Assembly: GCA_023150835.1 (NCBI GenBank)
Contig: JAKLKB010000001.1
Span: 62,001 to 126,000, forward strand
Length of the DNA stretch: 64,000 nt
Direction: 5' to 3'
Source of the DNA: Myxococcota bacterium
GTDB taxonomy: Bacteria; Myxococcota_C; UBA6777
Part shown: positions 8,273 to 17,867 of the stretch, in pieces
Layout of the letters: each line of letters starts with the position of its first letter
Position numbering within the stretch: position 1 is the first letter of the stretch
Notes under the pieces: model-generated
Told to the model about the DNA's origin: nothing
The model's input: the letters and a program-made list of their open reading frames with translations, nothing else
The model's database searches: none
Program-made: the position numbers and the translations under genes

Positions 8273-9790
8273 ATGTCAAAAGTCGAATCCTCAGATCATT
8301 TCCCCCCTGATGAGGTGTCGTTCGGAGAACCCGTCTTTCTCTCGCGGGAAGCGGTGTGCGCGCCTACAGAGATAGGTTCGATCCATCCGAGAGGATGGAA
8401 AGATTTGACACATCCGCCGACAGCGGAGAACACGACACCTCCGTCGATAGAAAAGAGCGCGACGTATCCGAAAGGATGGAACGAGGTGAACCATCCGCCG
8501 ACAGCGGAGAACGCGAACCATCCGTTGGAATGCGACGAATCAGCACGTTTCTCTACAGAAGAGAGCGCCATCCATCCGTGGGGATGGGAAGAAGACGAAC
8601 TCTTTCGATTGGCCCATAGCCCCGAGATCTCCGAAGCCGAGCCTGATATCTTGTTTGCTGCGGGCCTTTCTCGCGAAGCGCGCTTGGTTTATATCCTCAG
8701 TAACCCCTTTTGGTTGTTGAGTTTGTGCGGTTTGATCTTGGCGATCGGTGGGGTTTCTTTGGATCTCTATCTACAAAACCGCCCTCTGTCTTTGGATCCT
8801 CCCGAAGCCTCGGGCGCAAGAACTGCCCCGCAAGCCCCGCGCTCTCGCGAACCCTCGTTATCTCCTCCGATGCAGCAGCTTCAACAGCGTATTGCGCGCC
8901 TCTCCAAAGATCTTCTTCCCCCGCCGTATCCCCCTCTTCGTCAACTCTTTGTACCCAAGTCTTTGCCGGTCCAAGGAGATTGGCTGAGGCTTCAACACGA
9001 AGAAGGTCAATCTTTTGAAGAATACAAGGCGTCTCAGCCTGTGCGGCCTTCTGCACAACGCAAGGTGATCTACTTGCAGCCTTTGGGGGAGATGTCTGCG
9101 CACCATCGACGTGTGGTGTTGCAGGTCGCACGCTATATGGAGGCGTTTTTTTGCTTGCGTGTGGTGTTACGCCCTGCGTGGGAGCGTTTGCCTTTGCCTT
9201 CGTGGGCTACACGCGAAAAACCGCAAGGAAATCTACAACTTCACACGCCTTATGTGTTGTTTCACATTCTGAAACCCCGTTTGCCAAAAGACGCGATGAT
9301 GTTGATCGCCCTGACACAGCACGATCTTTGGCCCGGCATGGGCTGGAGTTATGTCTTTGGTCAGGCTTCGTTGAGTGAACGGGTCGGTGTGTGGTCAATG
9401 TCCCGTTATGGCGATCCTTCCCACTCACCAAAAGCCTTCCAACAACTCCTGATCCGCACCTTGAAGACCTCGCTACACGAAGCCGGGCATATCCTTTCCT
9501 TGCCCCATTGTATCGGTCATGACTGCGTGATGAACGGTTCCAACCATCTTGAAGAAGCCGATCGGCATCCTGCGTTTCTTTGCCCACATTGCATGGCGAA
9601 ACTGTGCTGGAATCTGGGCTGTGATCCGCTCCGACGACTAGAAACATTACGTGATCTTTCCCATCAGATGGGGATTTCAGAGCTTGAAGCGCACCACTCC
9701 AGCGCGTTGCGTCTCTTGCGTTCCGCCTCCGCTCTGAAACCACCGCCGACGGGTTCGCACAAACAACCGCCGATGGATGGGGGCAAATAG
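8273..9790 (+). CDS. Membrane-anchored archaemetzincin-like metalloprotease
   Basis: 505 residues. The N-terminal part contains 27-residue imperfect repeats (about 36-104, HPxGW and HPPTAEN motifs), then one membrane segment at about 146-166 (FWLLSLCGLILAIGGVSL). The C-terminal domain ends with HEAGHILSLPHC at 402, followed by IGHDC-VM and a later CPHC. This matches the archaemetzincin layout HExxHxxGxxxCx4CxM...CxxC, with a zinc site plus a four-Cys structural site. The Gly of HExxHxxG is Ser here. Archaemetzincins are usually small soluble peptidases, so the membrane anchor and repeats are unusual. The start could be the ATG at 8267 or 8273; GGAG spacing favours 8273, and an in-frame ATG at 8030 has no RBS. 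Substrate unknown. Confidence 0.72.
   Translation: MSKVESSDHFPPDEVSFGEPVFLSREAVCAPTEIGSIHPRGWKDLTHPPTAENTTPPSIEKSATYPKGWNEVNHPPTAENANHPLECDESARFSTEESAIHPWGWEEDELFRLAHSPEISEAEPDILFAAGLSREARLVYILSNPFWLLSLCGLILAIGGVSLDLYLQNRPLSLDPPEASGARTAPQAPRSREPSLSPPMQQLQQRIARLSKDLLPPPYPPLRQLFVPKSLPVQGDWLRLQHEEGQSFEEYKASQPVRPSAQRKVIYLQPLGEMSAHHRRVVLQVARYMEAFFCLRVVLRPAWERLPLPSWATREKPQGNLQLHTPYVLFHILKPRLPKDAMMLIALTQHDLWPGMGWSYVFGQASLSERVGVWSMSRYGDPSHSPKAFQQLLIRTLKTSLHEAGHILSLPHCIGHDCVMNGSNHLEEADRHPAFLCPHCMAKLCWNLGCDPLRRLETLRDLSHQMGISELEAHHSSALRLLRSASALKPPPTGSHKQPPMDGGK
8384..8590 (+). repeat. In-gene 81-bp imperfect tandem repeat
   Basis: Two adjacent units spaced 81 bp apart, beginning CATCCGAGAGG (8384) and TATCCGAAAGG (8465), and a partial third CATCCGTGGGG (8573) after a 27-bp longer spacer. 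They encode the HPxGW...HPPTAEN motifs of the archaemetzincin-like protein and keep the reading frame. Confidence 0.7.
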
Positions 9791-9965
9791 TCGCCAAGGG
9801 GGATCGCTGTGGCCTGTTGTGATCGCTGTGGCCTGTTGTGATCGCGAATACATCCGTTCACTTGTTTGTCATTTTTTTGTCACAGCCCCGTACGATGGGC
9901 TTTTGTGACGATGCTCACTGCTACCCTTGCTTCCCACCGCGTGTTTTTCTTCTCGCGTCCAAATG
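9791..9965. other. Intergenic sequence with a 20-bp direct duplication
   Basis: The sequence just after the stop contains GATCGCTGTGGCCTGTTGT twice in tandem (about 9803-9841), followed by an AT-rich stretch. No gene is supported. It leads into repeat family A copy 2. Confidence 0.5.
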
Positions 9966-10079
9966 ATACGATATCCGAGTGATGTGTGACCGAAGGAGAG
10001 TGCCCAGACGCCCTGTAGTTGGGCAGCCACGGGGGGCTGCCCCTACATCTTGCGATCGAACTCTGGGCTGATTTCGTAT
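9966..10079 (+). repeat. Dispersed structured repeat, family A (copy 2)
   Basis: Begins ATACGATATCCGAGTGATG and ends GATTTCGTAT, with the central GGGCAGCC / GGCTGCCC stem. Its CGATATCCGAG end faces the 3' end of the upstream archaemetzincin-like gene, 175 bp away. This is the same relative orientation as the other copies. Confidence 0.85.
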
Positions 10080-10084
10080 GACGC

Positions 10085-10471
10085 GCAGCGATGGGGGTTT
10101 GGTGGGGTTTTACCCCACGCCCCACCATAGACCTGTGGCCCCTTGACCCCGTGTGGGCCTTTGTGATCGGTGGTGTTTCAAACAAGCAGCCGTGCGGCTT
10201 GACGTGCTGTGAACTCGGGGTTTTTTGCCCACTGCGTAAGTTCTATCGCAAAAACAAGGGAGCGGAAGGGGGGAATAGGGACAGAAAAGGCAGGCAAAAA
10301 GGTTGATTTCCTTTTGTTGTGGGCGGGTTCTGTTTGGGTGGGTTTGTCGGCATAGCCTTCGCATTGGGGGTCGAACGACAGATACAGCGCATCGTGGTGG
10401 TTCGTATGGCTCGATATGATCGCGGTTTGTGAGCGCTGCGTATTACCCAACAAAGCGAAGAGGAGAGCGTC
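10085..10471. other. Intergenic repeat remnants before the glycosyltransferase gene
   Basis: It contains a G/C hairpin around 10104-10127 (GTGGGG TTTTA CCCCAC) and, at 10231-10247, a one-ended remnant of the family B terminus (ACTGCGTAAGTTCTATC, one mismatch to the 3329-3346 terminus). Short frames here have no RBS and no recognisable product. Just before the next gene, AGAGGAG at about 10458-10464 is its ribosome-binding site. Confidence 0.5.
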
Positions 10472-11665
10472 ATGCGTATCCTTTATGGTGTGGTTGGCGA
10501 AGGCATGGGTCATGCGACCCGCAGCAAAGTGATCTTGGCACATCTTTTGTCGCGAGGCCACGAAGTGCAGGTGGTGGTCTCAGGAAAAGCCTATATTTTT
10601 CTTCGCGATGCGTTTGCGGGGCAAGCGCGGATCAAAGTCCGCGAGATCCAAGGTCTGACCTTGGCTTTTGAGGGCAACAAGATGGATCTGGGGGCGACCT
10701 TTTGGCAGAACCTGTGGAAAGCCCCGAAAAACCTGATTCAAAACGTGATCACCTACATCGAGATGAGCTTAGACGGCTTTGCTCCACAAGCGGTGATCAG
10801 CGACTTTGAATCGTGGGCTTATTTTTATGCGTTGAATCACGGCGTGCCGTTTGTGAGCATCGACAACCAACAGGCGATCAGTCGTTGTGTGCATCCGTCT
10901 TATATCACCAACCAGAAAAGCCGAGACTTTCAATTGACCAAGTGGTTTACGAGTCTAAAGCTGCCCGGGGCCTACCACTACATCGCGACGAGCTTTTTCT
11001 TTCCGCCTGTCAAAAAGCCCCGAACGACCTTGGTTTCACCGATCTTGCGGCCTGAGATCCTCGCGGCCAAAGCCGAACCAAGGGAACATATCTTGGTGTA
11101 CCCTTCGGCGGCCTTACGCGGCGGGATCGTCGAGATGTTGCGTGGCTTGCCTTACGAATTTCGTGTGTACGGGATGCCCGAAATAGGCGATATAGACGGG
11201 CACATCCACCTGCGGCCCTTTTCGCAAGAGGGATTTATCGAGGATTTTCGGACGGCGCGGGCGGTGATCGCGGGTGGAGGATTTTCGATGATGAGCGAAG
11301 CTGTACACCTGCATGTTCCGATGTTGGCCGTCCCGATCCAAGGGCAATTTGAGCAAGAGTTTAATGCGCGCTATCTCAAGCAACTCGGTTATGGTGATTG
11401 GACTTTTTCGCTTGAGCGCGAGCGTGTGGCGCGTTTTGTCCAAGACTCCGAGCGCTATCGACAAAAGCTGTCGCGCTACATTCCCCGCGACAACAGCCTT
11501 TTGTTCGGAAATATCGACGAGCTGTTGCGTTGCATCGAGCTTGATGAGCCTGCGCCTGCTCGCCTCCAGAGTCCGGCACTTGCAAAGTACGCGGGGCCGC
11601 TGCTTCCCGAAGAACGCGATGGTTCTCTTCCTTGGTCGATGATCGCCAACCCTGCACTTGCTTAA
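10472..11665 (+). CDS. Glycosyltransferase, GT-B fold, MJ1255/TIGR00661-like
   Basis: 397 residues. It begins MRILYGVVGEGMGHATRSKV, the GEGxGHxxR loop of UDP-sugar GT-B enzymes related to MurG and the MJ1255 family. The C-terminal donor-binding half shows VIAGGGFSMMSEAVHLHVPMLAVP, the usual GGG.....EA...G.P signature, followed by QFEQEFNARYLKQLGYG. There is no membrane segment, so it probably acts at the inner face of the membrane or in the cytoplasm on a lipid or small-molecule acceptor. The acceptor and sugar cannot be told. An AGAGGAG RBS is present. It stands alone between repeat-rich intergenic regions; metY follows 300 bp later. Confidence 0.82.
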   Translation: MRILYGVVGEGMGHATRSKVILAHLLSRGHEVQVVVSGKAYIFLRDAFAGQARIKVREIQGLTLAFEGNKMDLGATFWQNLWKAPKNLIQNVITYIEMSLDGFAPQAVISDFESWAYFYALNHGVPFVSIDNQQAISRCVHPSYITNQKSRDFQLTKWFTSLKLPGAYHYIATSFFFPPVKKPRTTLVSPILRPEILAAKAEPREHILVYPSAALRGGIVEMLRGLPYEFRVYGMPEIGDIDGHIHLRPFSQEGFIEDFRTARAVIAGGGFSMMSEAVHLHVPMLAVPIQGQFEQEFNARYLKQLGYGDWTFSLERERVARFVQDSERYRQKLSRYIPRDNSLLFGNIDELLRCIELDEPAPARLQSPALAKYAGPLLPEERDGSLPWSMIANPALA

Positions 11666-11803
11666 TCCGACAGGCTCGTTGCGGAGCTTGCGGGAATGTC
11701 TGCGTGCAAGGAAAAAATTGGGTGGGTGGGTATTGTCTTTAGGCCGAGGCGAGGGCTTTTCGGGCCGCGTACAGGAAATCATACGCATAATCTAGGAAAT
11801 CTC

Positions 11804-11831
11804 TTGACAGGGCAGGCCACCTGCGCAAGAT
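11804..11831 (+). promoter_or_regulatory. Possible metY promoter
   Basis: A perfect TTGACA lies at 11804-11809, with only a poor -10 candidate (CAAGAT, 16-nt spacer). It would give a leader of about 130 nt before metY. No known SAM or SAH riboswitch consensus is recognisable in that leader. Confidence 0.3.
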
Positions 11832-11960
11832 GGTGATCCTGCCGTCAAAAGGGATGGTCCCTGTTGGCCTCGATCGCGCTCGATCTCTCGGCCTACACAA
11901 CGAACCGAGGCGCGAATGCGGTGTTGAGGTGCGGCGCACACGGAACATACGACGAGGTGA

Positions 11961-13244
<1,284 letters not shown>

Positions 13245-13745
13245 TCGATATCCGAGTGATGTGTACACACAAGGATCGTACGTAGACGCCCTATCATTGG
13301 GCAGCCACAGGGGGCTGCCCCTACATCGTTCACGCAGTGGGCGGATTTCGTATTAATCGATCGATACGAGATCCGAGTGATGTGTACACACAAGGATCGT
13401 ACGTAGACGCCCTATCATTGGGCAGCACAGGGGGCTGCCCATACATCGTTCGATCACGCAATGGGCGGATTTCGTATTAATCGATCGATACGAGATCCGA
13501 GTGATGTGTACACACAAGGATAGTACGTAGACGCCCTATCATTGGGCAGCCACAGGGGGCTGCCCCTACATCGTTCGATCACGCAATGGGCGGATTTCGT
13601 ATTAATCGATCGATACAAGATCCGAGTGATGTGTACACACAAGGATAGTACGTAGACGCCCTATCATTGGGCAGCCACAGGGGGCTGCCCCTACATCGTT
13701 CACGCAGTGGGCGGATTTCGTATTAATCGATCGATACAAGATATC
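13245..13745 (+). repeat. Tandem array of four family A repeats
   Basis: Four copies of the ~115-bp structured element with ATCCGAGTGA starting at 13250, 13371, 13495 and 13620 (spacings 121, 124 and 125 bp). They are nearly identical: each has TGTGTACACA, a GGGCAGCC...GGCTGCCC stem, and is joined to the next by ATTAATCGATCGATA. Differences are short indels such as the optional GATC in the CGTTC(GATC)ACGCA part. The first copy starts directly after the metY stop codon. This is not a CRISPR array: the units are contiguous, with no unique spacers. Confidence 0.95.
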
Positions 13746-13802
13746 TTGTGTTGTGTTCACAGCGGTCGCGGCTGACTTTTTTTCACTCAGCCGCTCAGGA
13801 GG

Positions 13803-14030
13803 GGGTTCGCGACCAACTTTTTTCTTGGTCGTCAACGTGGAGGGGGGGGCGCGACTGACTTTTTTCTTGGTCGTCAACGTGGAGGGGAGTTCGCGACTAA
13901 CTTTTTTCTTGATCGCCAACGCGGAAGGGGGTTCGCGACCGACTTTTTTCTTGATCGCCAACGTGGAAGGGGGTTCGCGACCGACTTTTTTCTTGATCGC
14001 CAACGCGGAAGGGGGTTCACGACCGACTTT
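13803..14030. repeat. 42-bp minisatellite, about six units
   Basis: Imperfect tandem units of 42 bp (for example starting GTTCGCGACCGAC at 13931 and 13973), each with a CTTTTTTCTTG tract. Because 42 is a multiple of three, frames stay open on both strands; the reverse frame would encode KKKVGREPP-type 14-residue repeats. No RBS or homology supports translation. Confidence 0.85.
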
Positions 14031-14193
14031 CGTTTTGGGAGCAAGTGTTAAGTGAAGTCGACAAGCCGAAGCCCCGCAGAGCACACGAAGCACAAAAGAT
14101 CATGAAAAAGCAGCGCGTGTAATGAGAGGGTGTTTGCGAAAAAGGTTTGCTCTGGAGAGAAGTTGGTTGGATTCGCGATGTTCTTACCTCCTC

Positions 14194-14246
14194 ATACGAA
14201 ATCCGCCCATAGTGTTACCTTAACGGTGTAGGGGCAGCCCCCATAG
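14194..14246 (-). repeat. Family A repeat, truncated copy
   Basis: Only the ATACGAAATCCGCC end and half of the central stem (GGGGCAGCCCCC) remain. Confidence 0.7.
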
Positions 14247-14264
14247 GCGTTAGGTGAAGCGCTT

Positions 14265-14425
14265 GTTGGCCCCCCCACCCCAGCCCTCCCCCGTGAACAG
14301 GGGAGGGAGCGAAAGTCGGAAGCAGCGGGGATGTTGTTTTTTCATGACGCACGCTGTTTGCACGAGACGCAGACGCTGCCCGTTCCAACTTCCCCCCGTT
14401 CACGGGGGGATTGAGGGGGGGGGTA
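14265..14425. repeat. G/C-rich hairpin repeat (family C)
   Basis: Bounded by two related hairpins, CCCTCCCC...GGGGAGGG at 14284-14307 and CCCCCCGTTCACGGGGGG at 14392-14409, arranged as imperfect inverted repeats of each other. It resembles short palindromic intergenic repeats; no coding function. Confidence 0.55.
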
Positions 14426-14449
14426 GAAAAAGAAACGGCGATCAGGTTA

Positions 14450-14564
14450 GACTATTCGGTGTTTCCACCTTAACAAGGCGCGTATGGGGGCAGACAGGTA
14501 TGGCTGCCCAAGAATCGGGCGTCTACGCAATATCTTACGATCACACATCGCTCGGATATCGTAT
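14450..14564 (-). repeat. Family A repeat, degenerate copy
   Basis: The right end CTCGGATATCGTAT is intact, the left part is altered, and the central stem is partly preserved (GGGGGCAGAC...GGCTGCCC). Confidence 0.7.
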
Positions 14565-14698
14565 CACCCCCCATAACACGCGGTCGATCTAGGAATCGCT
14601 ACGTAGTTGGGGGGGGAGGGGACATCACAAGACGTCCATTCCTCCGATGTTTCTGTGTACCAGTCCAAAAGCTCTCGCTTTTTCGCAAACACCCTCTG

Positions 14699-14813
14699 AT
14701 ACGAAATCCGCCCATAGCGTTACCGTAACGGTGTAGGGGCAGCCCCCTGTGTCTGCCCAAGAATCGGGCGTCTACGCAATATCTTACGATCACACATCGC
14801 TCGGATATCGTAT
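14699..14813 (-). repeat. Family A repeat, complete copy
   Basis: Runs from ATACGAAATCCGCC to CTCGGATATCGTAT with the central stem. It ends 3 bp before the stop codon of the small reverse-strand ORF at 14816. Confidence 0.85.
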
Positions 14814-14815
14814 GA

Positions 14816-14995
14816 TTAGGTGGGGAGGGTTGTCGAATATCTCGTTTTGTATAGCTTTTGATACAAATCGCTGTCGCGGGGGATCTCTGGAAAACGCCGT
14901 AAATCCTTGCCCAACGGGATGTGAACGAACGGACCCATTTTGCTGTTGGGTTCGCACAGCGTTCCGAGCGGAGAACGCTTGAGATCCACCTTCAT
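14816..14995 (-). CDS. Small hypothetical protein, possibly real
   Basis: 59 residues starting MKVDLKRSPLGTL and ending RYSTTLPT. The composition is balanced, without low complexity. Codon use (C/G third positions, ATC, CTG, CCG) resembles neighbouring real genes more than shadow frames do. GGAAAG lies about 6 nt before the ATG at 14995; the frame is open to 15040 (75 codons in all). The stop lies directly beside a family A repeat, so the gene could be a truncated remnant. No family recognised. Confidence 0.4.
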   Translation of the reverse strand: MKVDLKRSPLGTLCEPNSKMGPFVHIPLGKDLRRFPEIPRDSDLYQKLYKTRYSTTLPT

Positions 14996-15046
14996 CTCTG
15001 TCTTTCCGTCCGTCCTTCCGAGGTATTTTGCAGGGCACATAGAAGT

Positions 15047-15709
15047 CTAGCGCCAAGAAAGAAGGAGGTGAAAAGCCCCGGGGGCAGGGTGCTGGGTGGC
15101 GATCTCGTAGCGTTTGCCGTAAGCGAGTCGGAGGAGGGCTTCGAGGGAGAGGACTTGGAGGGCTTGCCATGTGGGATGATCGTGATGGGCGGAGCCTTCA
15201 AACTGGAGGGTGGCAGCGTGTTTGTGTTGAAGCATACGCAGGATGCCTTGGTTGTAGGCGCGTTGGTAAAGTCCGGTGGCTTTGCGCAAGATCAGGGTCA
15301 TCGGCATGGTTTGGATGGCCCCACGTACCAAGCGAACGCGGTGGCTTTGTGAAGTTTGGAGCGCGTCGAGAGCCAGTTGAAGGAAGCCATCGAGTTCCCC
15401 ATCCATCCAGCGATCGGCGACGACCTCGGTAAGACGCAACAGCCAAGAAAGCGGATACATCGCGTGTTTGTCGATGTCTTGGGGAAGTAGATCGAGATCA
15501 CCGAGCGCGTCTTGGCGGGCCCATTGGATGGCGTCTGATCCGAAGTGTTGGGAGAGCTTTTCAGCCCAACCTTCGAAGAGGCGACCGTGGCAGCGTGTGG
15601 TGAGTTGTGTGGTTTGGTGATGGGGCCAACGGGAGAGGGATTGCGTGTGAAATCGCGCAAAATCATCGAGAGAAGGGCGATTGGAAGGGGCATGAAAGAG
15701 TGAAAACAT
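15047..15709 (-). CDS. Hypothetical protein resembling the DUF2378/TIGR02265 Myxococcus paralogue family
   Basis: 220 residues, soluble. The layout recalls the DUF2378 family: an early helical part with GWAEKLSQHFG, a MYPLSWLLRLTEVVADRW motif in the middle, then a helical segment ending LYQRAYNQGILRMLQ, and a final pair of beta-rich pieces (AATLQFEGSAHHDHPTWQAL and a last strand AFHLLLSWR) like the GCR/SW ending of that family. The family is expanded in myxobacteria and has no settled biochemical role. The assignment rests on overall pattern only, so it is tentative. AGGA lies 7 nt before the ATG. Confidence 0.55.
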   Translation of the reverse strand: MFSLFHAPSNRPSLDDFARFHTQSLSRWPHHQTTQLTTRCHGRLFEGWAEKLSQHFGSDAIQWARQDALGDLDLLPQDIDKHAMYPLSWLLRLTEVVADRWMDGELDGFLQLALDALQTSQSHRVRLVRGAIQTMPMTLILRKATGLYQRAYNQGILRMLQHKHAATLQFEGSAHHDHPTWQALQVLSLEALLRLAYGKRYEIATQHPAPGAFHLLLSWR

Positions 15710-15970
15710 TGCGATATCCTACATGCCCTACCCGACGAGACTTTGGCAGGGCTCTCTACAACAAACAGACATACTTTCTGTTGATTCGGGTGCGACGCCT
15801 GTTTTGCACAGTGGAGAAGTTGTTTGTAGCAAACCTCCAACAGGGCGTACAATTTTTTGACGGTGGCGCGCCGCCGATATGCAGATCGAAAGATGCAGCG
15901 CGTGAGAAAGGATGTCCAGCGAAAACAAGTAGGATGTCGATGCGGTCCGATATACGGTCGTTTTCTTTAA

Positions 15971-16062
15971 CCGCGAACAATCGAGAGGATCACACCCACG
16001 AGTGCGACGCCCCGTTTAGCCACGAACAAGCGAGAGGATCACACCCACAAGCGCACCGCCCC
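15971..16062 (-). repeat. Duplicated 3' end of the MAPEG gene
   Basis: About 44 bp covering the last ~14 codons and stop of the MAPEG gene (16019-16062) is repeated with few changes 49 bp downstream (15971-16014). The copy would read VALVGVILSIVRG then stop, compared with ALVGVILSLVRG in the gene. The rest of the ~300-bp gap 15710-16015 contains no recognisable feature. Confidence 0.75.
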
Positions 16063-16414
16063 ACAGGACGAGACCTGCGAGCGAACTGATGGCAAAGCCC
16101 GTTCCGCGTTTGTTGGCCGCGATATAATAGCCTTGCGCATAGAGGATACGTCCCACCGCCCACACACCACCCGCGATACCGCCCCACATCGGGGAGATAT
16201 ACATCGAAAACAGCCAAAGAGACGGCAAAAAGAAAGCAAGCTGTTCAAGCGTGTTTTGTTGGACGCGGAAAAAGCGCTCAAATTCCTCGTTTCCTGTGGT
16301 GTGCGGGACGGGCACTTTGTATTTTGCCCGTGCGCCACCGACGCGCACAGCGGTGTAGAAATACACGGCGAGAGAGAAAAGTGTTGCGAGAGTAGGCCAA
16401 GCATAAGCTTTCAT
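16016..16414 (-). CDS. MAPEG family membrane protein
   Basis: 132 residues with four hydrophobic segments, the size and topology of bacterial MAPEG proteins (membrane-associated proteins in eicosanoid and glutathione metabolism). The family-typical loop is present: RVGGARAKYKVPVPHTTGNEEFERFFRVQQNTLEQL, where the E.F.R..R.Q.NT.E sequence carries the glutathione-binding residues of the family; later YISPMWG and GRILYAQGYY follow the family pattern. Likely a microsomal glutathione-transferase-like enzyme of the inner membrane; its substrate is unknown. AAGGAG lies 8 nt before the ATG at 16414. Confidence 0.88.
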   Translation of the reverse strand: MKAYAWPTLATLFSLAVYFYTAVRVGGARAKYKVPVPHTTGNEEFERFFRVQQNTLEQLAFFLPSLWLFSMYISPMWGGIAGGVWAVGRILYAQGYYIAANKRGTGFAISSLAGLVLWGGALVGVILSLVRG

Positions 16415-16625
16415 GGGGGAGTCTCCTTGGTTTGGGGTGTGGTGTATTGCGCGCAGAGCGTTTGGTTGCGAGGGGCCGCGTGGGCGATACGAAAAAAGCA
16501 CCGAGCAGCGGGGTCTATGGATAACCCTTTGTGGGCGTGTTGGCAAGCGCAGCGAGGGCGCTAATTTGCAGAGGCGTTGTGCATGGGGCGGAAGTGGTCG
16601 ATCTGGGCGGGGCGAGCGGGGTTGA

Positions 16626-16655
16626 TATGAAATCCGCCTGTTGTGTGATCGTAAA
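16626..16655 (-). repeat. Family A repeat, end fragment
   Basis: ATATGAAATCCGCCTGTTGTGTGATCG-like remnant of the ATACGAAATCCGCC end, about 55 bp beyond the stop of the isochorismatase-family gene. The other end and centre are missing. The remainder of 16415-16710 shows nothing else. Confidence 0.5.
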
Positions 16656-16710
16656 AGAGAGCCATCTCAAGGAGATCGCCGTGATCGAGGCAAGCGTAAG
16701 GGTTTGTCGC

Positions 16711-17679
16711 TTATTGTGGGATGTCTTCCTGTGTGGTGACGAGGTGCATCCCTGCTTGTTGGAGCAGGAGCAAGGTTTGTTCTGCGATCTGTGGGAAGTT
16801 GAGGTGGTCAGGTAGAGGATGCAGTGGGGGCGGTGGGACGGGCGACATCGCATCCTTGAGGATGTAGAACTTGCGCAGTTGTTCTGGGTGGGTGTGTTCG
16901 AGATGTTTTTTGATATCGAGCAAGGTTGCGCGGACACAGTGGGAGCTTGCTTGCCCGAATACATAGACGCGGTCGTAACTGAGCAAGCTTGCAAGAAGAC
17001 TTTCGCGAAAACCGCCGAGGGTCTTGCCTTCTAGCTCCGTCACTTCGGGGGCAAAGACCGAATAGCTTTCGGTGAGGGTTTCGCTGCCTTTGGCTTCAAA
17101 ATGGATGGGTTCTCCACGCACGAGGCTGTGGAAGAGAGCCGCTTCACCGAGTGCAGGCATCAACGCATGTCCCGCAGTTCCGCGCAGGGTGTGGTAGGGC
17201 CAGATCGTCAGGACGTATTTTCCGCTGGCTTCGAGGGCTTTGCAGTAGGCCAGACTGGCTTCGGGATGGCGCGTGGCGGTCCAATGGCCCGCTTCGATAT
17301 CTTCTGCGTGGATCACCGTCAACGGGGCGGGAGGACGGCCCGAAGCATCCCGCCACCAAGCGGGATGAAAGATCTGATGGATGCTGTGTGTATCGAGCGT
17401 AAAATACAGCGAAGTGATGTGCGAAAGGTTGCGATAAAACCAACCCAACGTGCGTTTGGTGTCTTCTACCGCCCCCCGAACATACAGCGCGCCTTGCGGT
17501 GCGCAAAAGTCCACTTGGCAGTCGATCCCAAAAGCCGCGATCCGTGTGGTATCTTCGCGAGAAGGCCGAATCATCCGCAGCTCTTTGAGTTTGCGTGCTG
17601 CTGCCGAGATCTCCCACGTCCGTTCTACATACACTTCTTCCGCTTGCTTCTCTTCGTAATATGAGGGTGCTGCGTACAT
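16711..17679 (-). CDS. Isochorismatase-superfamily hydrolase (nicotinamidase-like)
   Basis: 322 residues. The cysteine hydrolase layout is visible: AAFGIDCQVDFC near residue 50 with the catalytic Asp and the following metal-binding-type FTLDTHSIHQIFHP segment (DxHxxxxxxH), and the nucleophile Cys in VYVFGQASSHCVRATLLD near 250, as in nicotinamidases (SVDCV/SHCV). A long insertion and a ~45-residue N-terminal extension make it larger than PncA (~210). The metal-site motif supports a nicotinamidase-like amide hydrolysis, but the insert suggests another substrate. AAGGAG precedes the ATG. Confidence 0.8.
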   Translation of the reverse strand: MYAAPSYYEEKQAEEVYVERTWEISAAARKLKELRMIRPSREDTTRIAAFGIDCQVDFCAPQGALYVRGAVEDTKRTLGWFYRNLSHITSLYFTLDTHSIHQIFHPAWWRDASGRPPAPLTVIHAEDIEAGHWTATRHPEASLAYCKALEASGKYVLTIWPYHTLRGTAGHALMPALGEAALFHSLVRGEPIHFEAKGSETLTESYSVFAPEVTELEGKTLGGFRESLLASLLSYDRVYVFGQASSHCVRATLLDIKKHLEHTHPEQLRKFYILKDAMSPVPPPPLHPLPDHLNFPQIAEQTLLLLQQAGMHLVTTQEDIPQ

Positions 17680-17867
17680 CGTTGTCTCCTTGCGCTGTGT
17701 GGATCAGGTGTACTGTTCCTTCGACGTTGAGTATTTCTGATCAACGAAGGGTGATTCGCTCTCCATCGATGCTCCGTCCCCGACGGGCTAGAGATGCAAC
17801 TGGAGTCCACAAATGCGTGATCGTTGTCAAAGAGTCTTTTGTACCCAAAGAAAAGTCAATCGAGATA

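Larger units (their letters stand above)
14125..14698. mobile_element. Repeat island bounded by a perfect 20-bp inverted repeat
   Basis: AGAGGGTGTTTGCGAAAAAG at 14125-14144 recurs as its exact reverse complement at 14679-14698. The ~535 bp between contain a truncated family A repeat (14194-14246), a G/C-hairpin element (14265-14425) and another family A copy ending at 14564. No transposase is present. It may be a decayed transposon that collected other repeats, or a composite non-autonomous element. Confidence 0.55.

Noticed and set aside
13245..13745. CRISPR array
   Set aside because: Units are contiguous 121-125-bp copies with no unique spacers and no cas genes; they match dispersed single copies elsewhere.
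13602..14093. Reverse-strand ORF of 163 codons with Lys-rich repeats
   Set aside because: It is open because the 42-bp repeat has no stop in frame; it starts with GTG lacking an RBS and runs into the intergenic repeat array.
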